A model generated the notes under the pieces. The model did no database searches. It was not told the origin of the DNA and saw nothing but the letters and a program-made list of their open reading frames with translations. Shown here one piece after another: positions 7,415 through 13,918 of a stretch of DNA of 32,511 bases; position 1 is the stretch's first letter, and each line of letters opens with the position of its first letter. Source of the DNA: an uncultured Bacilli bacterium (lineage in GTDB: Bacteria > Bacillota_I > Bacilli_A > RF39 > UBA660); the NCBI GenBank assembly GCA_934148015.1, contig CAKPCU010000013.1, positions 1 through 32,511 on the forward strand, written 5' to 3'. The position numbers and the translations under genes are program-made.

Positions 7415-9145
7415 CTATGTCTCTTCTTTTACCAAAGGACTAAAATTTTCTATTGCATTAACTAATTTAGGGTGTCTAATTACAAAATGTATTATTGGAT
7501 TATCACTTTTAGATAATATCACGTAATTATCTTTTAAAATGGTTATAGATATGTTTTTAAATGTTTTATCTTTTGCTTTTATTATTTTATAATTTTGATG
7601 TTTTTTAGAGTAGTTTTTACTTGATGCTAAATGTTTTTTATACATATCATAATTATATTTTATCTTTTTATCATAAAACATATTTTCTAATGATAAATAA
7701 AATTCTTCGTTTGCAAATTCATCTTTTTTAACTTCATATATAACGTTTTCTATAATACTATCTTTTAATATTTTGTTAATATTTTCCTCTTCTTCCATTT
7801 TATATTTTAAAATTAGTTTTTCATCTTTTTTACTAACATTATTATATTTTAATATTTCTTCTAATAAATTATTATCTATAGTTTCAATAGGAAGAGTAGA
7901 TATTATTCTTTTTCTGTTAACTTTTAATTTGGAATCGTTTAACATAAACACCTTAAAATCATTTTTATTTTCTTCCTTATATATGTCCATTAAACTATTA
8001 GCTTTCTTAAGTAATAAATTAGCTTTTTCTTTATAATATTCTATTTCTTTTTTGTTATTTGTTAAATAATATTTACCTTTATCATGATATCCTTTAATAC
8101 ATTCGCCGCATAAAGCAGCACTACCACATACATAATTTAAATGATTGTATACACTATTTTTAACTTCTTTTAAATAGTATGGTGATACTTGACCTGTCAT
8201 ATATATAGGAATCCAACTTTCAAGCCCTAACATCATTTCATTAAATGGTCTATCTAGATTATGTATTATATTTAAATTAAGTCCCTTTTTAAGACTTAGA
8301 GCTATCCCAAACATCCACTTTTTTCCAAACAAAACATCTTTTGCCATATCTTCCATAGGCATATTGCTATGCATAAATATATCTTCTTTATTCTTGGATA
8401 AAACTGCTATTTTAAAAAAGTCTAATTCTGCTTTTTTCATTTCTTCTAATCCGTAGTAATTTTTAGTTCTTCCTCTGTAAAAAGGTATATTAGGTACCTT
8501 TAATTCATCAAACTTAATAGCTTTTATATAATCATTTAAATTAAAATCATTTAAATGATTTAGAAAGTTTTCTATGTTATTTTTACAATTATTACAATTA
8601 TTACTTATTAACCAATTATAAAGTGTATTAAATAAATCTTTTTCTATTTTTTCTTTTTTACAACCCATTAGTGTAGATAATATATTTAAACTATCACTAT
8701 CATTATATTTTGATGTAACATAATTACAAATTTTAGTACTAAACTCTTTAGGATCTGATGGTTTTGATTTTGCATATCTTATTCTAGAAATATGTGATGC
8801 ATCAAATACGATGTATTTTGACATATCATTTGTGTTAATATTAAGAGCAGATATTAATTTATTAAAATTTAAACTAAAGGTATCATAGTTAAAGTCATCT
8901 TCTTTAGTAGCGTCCTTTAATTTTTTTAAGATATCTTCTTTTTTATAATTTAATTTATTATTTTCTAATGAAATAGTGTATATAGCATCAGATAGTTTTA
9001 ATAAAACTTCATTTTTATTAGGTGTTCTATCTCCACTTCTATATCTACTTATAACTGATTCAGAGATGCCAGATACATCAGATAATTTTTTTGATGAAGA
9101 ATTTATTTCTTTTAAATATGAGTTAAGTGCGTCTTTAAATGTCAA
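7415..9145 (-). CDS. Large XRE-type HTH protein of unknown function (~576 aa)
   Basis: Residues ~1-60 form a helix-turn-helix resembling XRE/Cro (ALNSYLKEINSSSKKLSDVS, then ISESVISRYRSGDRTPN). A second DNA-binding-like segment around residue 110 (DASHISRIRYAKSKPSDPKE) repeats the pattern. The remaining ~450 residues are not a common effector domain. They include paired cysteines (NNCNNCKNN; CGSAALCGEC), a segment GYHDKGKYYLTNNKKEIEYY and a helical C-terminus ending in VIRHPKLVNAIENF. No membrane segment is seen. TTG at 9145 is preferred because AGGTGAT lies 6 nt upstream; GTG at 9154 lies in that site. TATAAT is at 9166-9171 on the minus strand. It is divergent from the PrsW cassette and may control it. 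Confidence 0.8.
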   Translation of the reverse strand: MTFKDALNSYLKEINSSSKKLSDVSGISESVISRYRSGDRTPNKNEVLLKLSDAIYTISLENNKLNYKKEDILKKLKDATKEDDFNYDTFSLNFNKLISALNINTNDMSKYIVFDASHISRIRYAKSKPSDPKEFSTKICNYVTSKYNDSDSLNILSTLMGCKKEKIEKDLFNTLYNWLISNNCNNCKNNIENFLNHLNDFNLNDYIKAIKFDELKVPNIPFYRGRTKNYYGLEEMKKAELDFFKIAVLSKNKEDIFMHSNMPMEDMAKDVLFGKKWMFGIALSLKKGLNLNIIHNLDRPFNEMMLGLESWIPIYMTGQVSPYYLKEVKNSVYNHLNYVCGSAALCGECIKGYHDKGKYYLTNNKKEIEYYKEKANLLLKKANSLMDIYKEENKNDFKVFMLNDSKLKVNRKRIISTLPIETIDNNLLEEILKYNNVSKKDEKLILKYKMEEEENINKILKDSIIENVIYEVKKDEFANEEFYLSLENMFYDKKIKYNYDMYKKHLASSKNYSKKHQNYKIIKAKDKTFKNISITILKDNYVILSKSDNPIIHFVIRHPKLVNAIENFSPLVKEET

Positions 9146-9165
9146 ATTTATCACCTCGTATGTTT

Positions 9166-9171
9166 ATTATA
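9166..9171 (-). promoter_or_regulatory. Probable -10 box of the HTH gene
   Basis: TATAAT on the minus strand, 21 nt upstream of the TTG start at 9145. No good -35 is visible, which would fit a promoter that needs an activator or is self-controlled through the inverted repeat just upstream. Confidence 0.5.
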
Positions 9172-9200
9172 CTATATAAATTGAAAAAAGATAAAAAAAG

Positions 9201-9231
9201 TTGCCATTAAAAACAATGAATTAAATGGCAA
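9201..9231. promoter_or_regulatory. Inverted repeat between the HTH gene and the PrsW cassette
   Basis: TTGCCATT (9201-9208) and AATGGCAA (9224-9231) are a perfect 8-bp inverted pair; the arms continue as TTGCCATTwAA. Their centres are 23 bp apart, about two helical turns. The site lies just upstream of the cassette's -35 and of the HTH gene's promoter, the expected place for the HTH protein to bind. Confidence 0.6.
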
Positions 9232-9236
9232 GTTAA

Positions 9237-9265
9237 TTGTTAATATAAATAATTTAAACTATAAT
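9237..9265 (+). promoter_or_regulatory. Promoter of the PrsW cassette
   Basis: TTGTTA (9237-9242) and TATAAT (9260-9265) are separated by exactly 17 bp, 32 bp before the first cassette gene. Confidence 0.7.
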
Positions 9266-9297
9266 TAAATAGGTATAAAAGGTAAGGTGTTTAATTA

Positions 9298-10401
9298 ATG
9301 GAATTTATTAAAAAAAATAAAAACTTATTATTGGTAGCTATAGTAATAGTAGTAGCTCTAATATTTTTGATTAATCCTAATAAAAAAAGTAGGAATAAAG
9401 ATAGAAAAATTGTAACTAAAAACGAAGCTAAGTTAAAAATTAGAAAAAGTGAGGTATCTACTTTAACATTAGAGGATTATGAAAGTTCAGTATTTACTAT
9501 GAAAAAACCTAAAGGTTGGACAGTTAGTGGTGCTGGAGTTGGAATGTATTATGCAATAAAAGTAACAGATCCTAATAATACTAATAATTCTATATTTTTA
9601 ATGCTTAAAATTCAGCCACTACTTAAAAGTGAAGCATCCAAAAACTTTTGGAAGGATTATTCTAACTTGTCTAAAGGACAGTACAAATTATTTGCTGATG
9701 CTGTTGTTTTGGATAATCCAACTGTTCAAGGGTTCTATGAAAAGTTTGGTGATATAGCAAATTATATAAAAAATGCAGAGTCTACTTTATCAAGCTTTGA
9801 CTTTCCTACATATTCTAATTTTACAAAAATAGAAGAACAAGAAGGTAATGCTTCAATGAAAAGTGTAGCATTAGATAGTAAAGTATTAAGAGGTACATTT
9901 ACTGGTTCTAATAATAAAAAAGGTGAAGGATTATTTTTAGCTTCTATTGTTAACTTTGGTGATAATTATATTAATGGAATAGATACATTATATTATATGG
10001 TATACGATATAATGGCAATAACTGCAGATGAAAATGAATTTGTAAATTATAAAGATATATTATTAAATTCTATTAATTCTATTTCTTTTACAGATAGTTA
10101 TGTTAAACAAACAATTGATGATGGAAATGCACAAACTAAAAAAGCTTTAGAACTTAGTGCTTCAATACAAAGAGCTTTTGATTCATATATGAGTGCATGG
10201 GAAAATAGAAATAAGACTTATGATATTATGAGTCAAAAACAAAGTGATGCAACACTTGGCTATGAAAGGGTATATGATACTGAAACTAATGAAATTTATA
10301 AAGCTTACAATGGTTTTAATGATGATTATGATGGTCAAAGATATAAGTCTGTAACAGATGAGATGTACACACAAAAAACAAGTGGTTATATTGATAAATA
10401 A
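9298..10401 (+). CDS. Membrane-anchored extracytoplasmic protein (367 aa), cassette gene 1
   Basis: A short basic N-terminus and one hydrophobic segment (LLLVAIVIVVALIFLI, residues ~10-26) would anchor the protein with its bulk outside. A soluble domain starts near residue 65 (YESSVFTMKKPKGWTVSGAG); its F-x-x-x-x-P-x-G-W start resembles PsbP/Mog1-like surface domains, but that is a pattern impression. The C-terminal ~90 residues form a separate region (SASIQRAFDSYMSAWENRNK, then VYDTETNEIYKAYNG) with several aromatic residues. ATG at 9298 follows AAGGTG. It is first in a co-directional set with the zinc-ribbon protein and the PrsW protease, so it may be a substrate or partner of the protease. 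No named family is recognised. Confidence 0.8.
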   Translation: MEFIKKNKNLLLVAIVIVVALIFLINPNKKSRNKDRKIVTKNEAKLKIRKSEVSTLTLEDYESSVFTMKKPKGWTVSGAGVGMYYAIKVTDPNNTNNSIFLMLKIQPLLKSEASKNFWKDYSNLSKGQYKLFADAVVLDNPTVQGFYEKFGDIANYIKNAESTLSSFDFPTYSNFTKIEEQEGNASMKSVALDSKVLRGTFTGSNNKKGEGLFLASIVNFGDNYINGIDTLYYMVYDIMAITADENEFVNYKDILLNSINSISFTDSYVKQTIDDGNAQTKKALELSASIQRAFDSYMSAWENRNKTYDIMSQKQSDATLGYERVYDTETNEIYKAYNGFNDDYDGQRYKSVTDEMYTQKTSGYIDK

Positions 10402-10415
10402 AGGAGGATGTAAAT

Positions 10416-11162
10416 ATGGCTTTAATTAAGTGCCCAGAATGTAATAATAAGATTAGTGATAAGGCAGATGTTTGTCCAAAGTGTGGTTATGAGTTAAATA
10501 AGAATGCAAATAACTTAGGTAATAATAACAATAACACAAATAATGATGGAAGTAGATTTACTGGTAAATTTAAAAAAGATAGTTATAGATATTTATTTAT
10601 ATTTGCAGTAGTAATTATTTTATTTCTAATATACACACAAAATAAGGGTACTACAAACAATAATAAAACTAATAATCCAGATACACAAGGTACAACAGAG
10701 CCTGCTAAAACAAGTGGATATATGACTTATACTGATTCGAAATTAGGTATATCTTTTGAATATCCTAGTTCATACAAAGTTGCAACTGATAAGGATGGTT
10801 TTATTTACGTAGCTAAAAATATTGATAATGAGGGAGCTTTAATACCATATATAATTGTTGGTAGATATACAGGTTACACAAATGAAGTACAGTTTTTAAA
10901 TGCATTTACTGATTACATGAGAAAAGAGTATAGTGATCTTACAATAACAATAGATTTAGTATCTGGTCAAATAGGTGGTAAAACAGTTTATGGATTAGCA
11001 TATAACTATACATCTAGTGGGCATTTAGTAGTAGATAATAGATATGCTACTATTATGAATAACAATGTTTATATGATAGCTTCTAAGGAAGAAAATACTA
11101 ATTCTTCTGAAATTAATAGTGTAGTAGAACATATAATTAGTACATTATCACAAGGGAGGTAG
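10416..11162 (+). CDS. Zinc-ribbon, single-pass membrane protein with outer domain (248 aa)
   Basis: The N-terminus has a zinc ribbon with Cys6, Cys9, Cys20 and Cys23 (IKCPECNNKI...DVCPKCGYEL). An Asn-rich linker follows, then one membrane segment (YLFIFAVVIILFLIYT, residues ~58-74) and a second Asn/Thr linker. The C-terminal domain from about residue 98 (YMTYTDSKLGISFEYPSSYK) has the PsbP-like F-x-Y-P start, as does the protein before it. The zinc ribbon would be cytoplasmic. The first residues MALIKC and the Cys spacing are identical to those of the next protein, so the ribbons share an origin. It lies 14 nt after gene 1 with a strong AGGAGG site. Confidence 0.82.
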   Translation: MALIKCPECNNKISDKADVCPKCGYELNKNANNLGNNNNNTNNDGSRFTGKFKKDSYRYLFIFAVVIILFLIYTQNKGTTNNNKTNNPDTQGTTEPAKTSGYMTYTDSKLGISFEYPSSYKVATDKDGFIYVAKNIDNEGALIPYIIVGRYTGYTNEVQFLNAFTDYMRKEYSDLTITIDLVSGQIGGKTVYGLAYNYTSSGHLVVDNRYATIMNNNVYMIASKEENTNSSEINSVVEHIISTLSQGR

Positions 11163-11167
11163 AGAAC

Positions 11168-12343
11168 ATGGCGTTAATTAAATGTAGTGAATGCAAAAAA
11201 GAAATATCATCTAGTGCAAAGGTATGTCCACATTGTGGTATTAAGCAATCAAATGAGGTTTGTCCAGAGTGTGGTAAAAAAATAAATGGTGATGAACAAA
11301 ATTGCCCTGAATGTGGTTTTCCTTTAGTTAAGAAGGTTCAAACAAATATAATAACAGAAAATCTAGATAAGATAACAGGTGCTAAATCAGAAAACTATGT
11401 TACGTTTAAAGATTTGTTTAAAAATACTTTTAAAAAACATGATGATAAAGAATTAGATGAAGTATTTATATGTGGTGATGAAAGAACTACACCTAAAGTT
11501 AGCGACATTGATCCTAAAAATGCAAGTGCATGGGTATATTTTAAGATACTGATATTTTTTATAATTGCATATATACCAACAAGAATGGGTTATATTACAT
11601 ATGGACAAGTAAATTTTTTACCTGCTATGATAATGCTTGGTGCATTTGCTATTCCAGTTACGGTATTAATGTTCTTTTATGAAATTAATTTGTTTAGAAA
11701 TATTCCATTTTATAAAGTTGTTAAGTATTTCGTACTTGGAGGAGCTTTAAGTTTAATTTTTACGATATTACTTTCAACACTAGGATTTAATATGGATATA
11801 TCAACATATACAGGTGCATTAACAGTTGGTTTTGTAGAAGAAGTTGCTAAGGCTATAGTAGTTGCATTATTCCTATTTAAAAGTAAAAAAAGTAATTATA
11901 TTCTAGATGGATTACTTATAGGAGCAGCAGTTGGAGCTGGGTTTGCAGCATTTGAAACAGCTGGATATATTTTAAGATTTGGTTTAAATAGTGGAAATGC
12001 TGCTATGCTTAGTATAATTAAATTACGTGGATTTTTAGCTCCAGGAGGACATGTTGCTTGGGCAGCTATTGAAGGAGCAGCATTAATGTATGTTAAGGGA
12101 TTTGAAAAATTAGATAGAAAACATTTAAATGATAAGAGATTTTTACTTATATGTTTAATTCCAGCTGTGTTACATGGTATTTGGGATATGCCAATTAATT
12201 CTCCATACTACCTAGTTCAAATAACTATGACAATATTAGCTTGGCTTGTAATAATATACTTTATTAATTTAGGATTAAAACAAGTTGATGATGCTAAAAA
12301 GTTAGAAAAAAATAAAACAAAAAAGAAAGAAATTGATTCATAA
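11168..12343 (+). CDS. PrsW-family intramembrane protease with two N-terminal zinc ribbons
   Basis: Two zinc ribbons lead: Cys6/9/20/23 and Cys32/35/46/49. After a ~70-aa linker come about eight membrane segments with the PrsW signature: EEVAK (Glu224/Glu225), GAGFAAFETAGYI, GGHVAWAAIEGAAL (His295) and HGIWD (His336). PrsW-type proteases belong to the CPBP/Abi-related membrane peptidases; in Bacillus subtilis PrsW starts cleavage of the anti-sigma factor RsiW. The target here is more likely one of the two single-pass proteins encoded just upstream (5 nt gap), by inference. No anti-sigma or sigma factor gene lies nearby. A hairpin terminator overlaps the stop, closing the operon and the element. 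Confidence 0.9.
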   Translation: MALIKCSECKKEISSSAKVCPHCGIKQSNEVCPECGKKINGDEQNCPECGFPLVKKVQTNIITENLDKITGAKSENYVTFKDLFKNTFKKHDDKELDEVFICGDERTTPKVSDIDPKNASAWVYFKILIFFIIAYIPTRMGYITYGQVNFLPAMIMLGAFAIPVTVLMFFYEINLFRNIPFYKVVKYFVLGGALSLIFTILLSTLGFNMDISTYTGALTVGFVEEVAKAIVVALFLFKSKKSNYILDGLLIGAAVGAGFAAFETAGYILRFGLNSGNAAMLSIIKLRGFLAPGGHVAWAAIEGAALMYVKGFEKLDRKHLNDKRFLLICLIPAVLHGIWDMPINSPYYLVQITMTILAWLVIIYFINLGLKQVDDAKKLEKNKTKKKEIDS

Positions 12344-12360
12344 ATTTGAGTCAATTTTTT
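12330..12360 (+). terminator. Terminator of the PrsW cassette
   Basis: AAATTGATTC and GAGTCAATTT pair over 10 positions with one G.T, 8-nt loop, followed by TTT. It overlaps the protease stop codon and ends 9 bp before the right arm of the element. Confidence 0.75.
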
Positions 12361-12368
12361 AATGCCAT

Positions 12369-12389
12369 AAGTGTCTTTATAACATTCAA
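12369..12389 (+). repeat. Right arm of the reconstructed attP dyad
   Basis: AAGTGTCTTTATAACATT plus CAA, inverted relative to 5082-5102 with two central mismatches. On excision the two arms flank the 8-bp centre GCAACTCT. Confidence 0.8.
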
Positions 12390-12808
12390 GCAACTCTTTG
12401 CCTCATACCACCAGAAAGTTCTCTTGGAAAACTCTTTTCAAAAGCAGAAAGACCATATTTTTCTAATAATCCTTTAACATATGATATATTACTTTCATTT
12501 ATTTCTTTTCTTATCTTAAGTCCTAATAGACAGTTATCTAAAACATTTAACCAAGGAAATAGTGTGTCCTCTTGAAACATATAACCTATTTTTACATTAT
12601 TATTTTTAAATTTAATATTACCAGAACTTTTTTTCTCTAAATTTCCAATTATTGATAAAATAGTTGATTTGCCACATCCAGATGGTCCAACTAGTACTAC
12701 AAACTCATTTTCATTAACTGTTAAATTAATATTCTTAAGAGCACATATGGCATTTTTCTTAGATAAGTAATTTTTTTCTAACTCTTCTATTTTTAAGAGT
12801 TCATTCAT
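12386..12808 (-). pseudogene. 5' part of the interrupted ABC importer ATPase gene
   Basis: Encodes the first ~140 residues of an SsuB/TauB-type ATPase: Walker A GPSGCGKST (near residue 41), the Q-loop in GYMFQEDTLFPWL, and the signature LSGGMRQRVA. It then runs into a TGA supplied by the first bases of the inserted element (GCT TGA in place of GCC TTA). Walker B and the H-loop are at 4740-5084. The gene starts at ATG 12808, 3 nt after the binding-protein stop. As it stands it would make a truncated protein able to bind but not properly hydrolyse ATP. Precise excision of the element would restore the full gene. Confidence 0.93.
12390..12400. repeat. attR core: 11-bp direct repeat, right junction
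   Basis: GCAACTCTTTG, identical to 5074-5084. The ATPase coding sequence resumes to its right (CCTCATACCACC, encoding GGMR on the minus strand). Confidence 0.92.
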
Positions 12809-12811
12809 AAC

Positions 12812-13807
12812 TTATCCTTCAAAAACTAATTTGTCATATGGTGCTTTTTTATCTAATTCTCCAGCACTAATAATTATATCTTGTAGATGTTCAAAGTCTT
12901 TTTTTGTTATATCTGATGAAGTAGGCCAAGCTTCATTTGTTTTATATCTTTCAATGATTGCGGTTAAATCATTTAATGATAATTCAGGGAAGAATTCATA
13001 TATATCTTTTGCAACTATACTAGAATCTGTTTCATTTACATACTTTAACCCTTTATTAATAGCTTTTGTAAATCCATTAATTAAATCTTTATTATTTTCT
13101 ATATAACTTTTTCTTGCATTATAAGCAGTATATGGAACTTCACCACCAAATTCACCAACATATGCAACAACGTATCCTAAACCTTGTTTTTCAACACTTA
13201 GTGCATTAGGTTCAAATAGTGTTACAAAGTCACCATTACCTCCTATAAATGCTCCTTCCATAGCTGAAAAGGCTATACTAGTATCAATGCTTAAATCTTT
13301 TTTAGGATCAATTCCATTTTGTTTTAATCCCCATTCAAATGTCATTTCAGGCATTCCACCTTTTCTTCCACCAATTACTTTTTTCCCTTTTAAGTCTTCT
13401 AGTTTAAAGTTATCATATTTTTTTCTTGATACTAAAAATGAACCATCTTTTTTAGTTAATCTTGCAAAGTTTACAAGATAATCTTCTTCATCACTATTAT
13501 ATACATATATAGTGGCTTCACTGCCACAAAATCCAATATCAACATCACCCGATAATACTGCTGCTGTAACTTTATCAGCACCTGCTGTTAGACTTAAATC
13601 TATTTTAATATTTTCATCTTTAAAATAGTCTTTACTTATAGCAGCATACATAGGTGCATAAAATATTGTGTGTGCAACTTCTGCCACTTTAACTTCTTTT
13701 AATTCATTATTATCTTTCTTTTTTAGTTTTTGCATCTTTATAATTAGTAAAGTTCCTACTAACAATACTAAAAGACTGCAAATTATTATAATAATTTTCT
13801 TTTTCAC
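12812..13807 (-). CDS. ABC importer substrate-binding protein, NMT1/THI5-like
   Basis: Periplasmic-binding-type receptor of the importer. An N-terminal membrane anchor (IIIIICSLLVLLVGTLLII) leads into a two-lobed NMT1-like domain: VAHTIFYAPMYAAISKDYF, GADKVTAAVLSGDVDIGFCG, then VIGGRKGGMPEM. There is no convincing lipobox, so it appears to be held by an uncleaved N-terminal helix. GTG at 13807 is the start because AGGAGG sits 6 nt upstream; the frame's earlier GTG at 13822 overlaps that site. Relatives bind sulphonates, nitrate, thiamine precursors or unknown ligands; the ligand here is not predictable. No riboswitch is visible upstream. Confidence 0.9.
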   Translation of the reverse strand: MKKKIIIIICSLLVLLVGTLLIIKMQKLKKKDNNELKEVKVAEVAHTIFYAPMYAAISKDYFKDENIKIDLSLTAGADKVTAAVLSGDVDIGFCGSEATIYVYNSDEEDYLVNFARLTKKDGSFLVSRKKYDNFKLEDLKGKKVIGGRKGGMPEMTFEWGLKQNGIDPKKDLSIDTSIAFSAMEGAFIGGNGDFVTLFEPNALSVEKQGLGYVVAYVGEFGGEVPYTAYNARKSYIENNKDLINGFTKAINKGLKYVNETDSSIVAKDIYEFFPELSLNDLTAIIERYKTNEAWPTSSDITKKDFEHLQDIIISAGELDKKAPYDKLVFEG

Positions 13808-13863
13808 ATTTATCCTCCTCACTTACAATAGTAGTATATTCTATAAATTATTAAGGGTTCTTA

Positions 13864-13892
13864 TTTACTTTTAAAAGGTTTTAATTTATAAT
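13864..13892 (+). promoter_or_regulatory. Promoter of the VanW operon
   Basis: TTTACT (13864-13869) and TATAAT (13887-13892) with a 17-bp spacer, 27 bp before the first gene. Confidence 0.5.
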
Positions 13893-13918
13893 GATTTATA
13901 TGATAGGGTGTTGATAGT

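Larger units (their letters stand above)
5085..12389. mobile_element. 7.3-kb serine-recombinase integrative element in an ABC ATPase gene
   Basis: The element lies between two copies of GCAACTCTTTG and interrupts the ATPase codon series ...GMRQRV-A-LIR.... Removing 7316 bp (insert plus one repeat) restores that frame exactly. The ends carry 21-bp arms (5082-5102 and 12369-12389) that are inverted repeats of each other with two mismatches. Contents from left: a decayed RhuM/Fic gene, a large serine recombinase, a 47-aa ORF, a ~576-aa HTH protein, and on the opposite strand a three-gene PrsW cassette. No transposase, relaxase or phage structural gene is present, so it is a small element that would move by site-specific recombination, alone or with helper functions for transfer. 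Confidence 0.92.

Noticed and set aside
11168..12343. CAAX-type (Abi) bacteriocin self-immunity protease
   Set aside because: The motif order EEVAK, GHVAWA, HGIWD fits PrsW, not the CAAX protease pattern, and no bacteriocin gene is nearby.
10416..12343. Toxin-antitoxin or restriction system in the element cargo
   Set aside because: No nuclease, methylase or toxin motif is visible in the cassette; the only toxin-like remnant is the decayed RhuM/Fic gene on the left.
5074..12400. Insertion sequence or transposon with target-site duplication
   Set aside because: There is no transposase. The 11-bp repeat together with inverted arms that become one dyad only after circularisation, plus a large serine recombinase, fits site-specific integration better.
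13808..13918. Riboswitch (for example TPP) before the importer
   Set aside because: The gap of about 110 bp has no conserved aptamer core such as the TPP CTGAGA element and is mostly filled by two divergent promoter regions.
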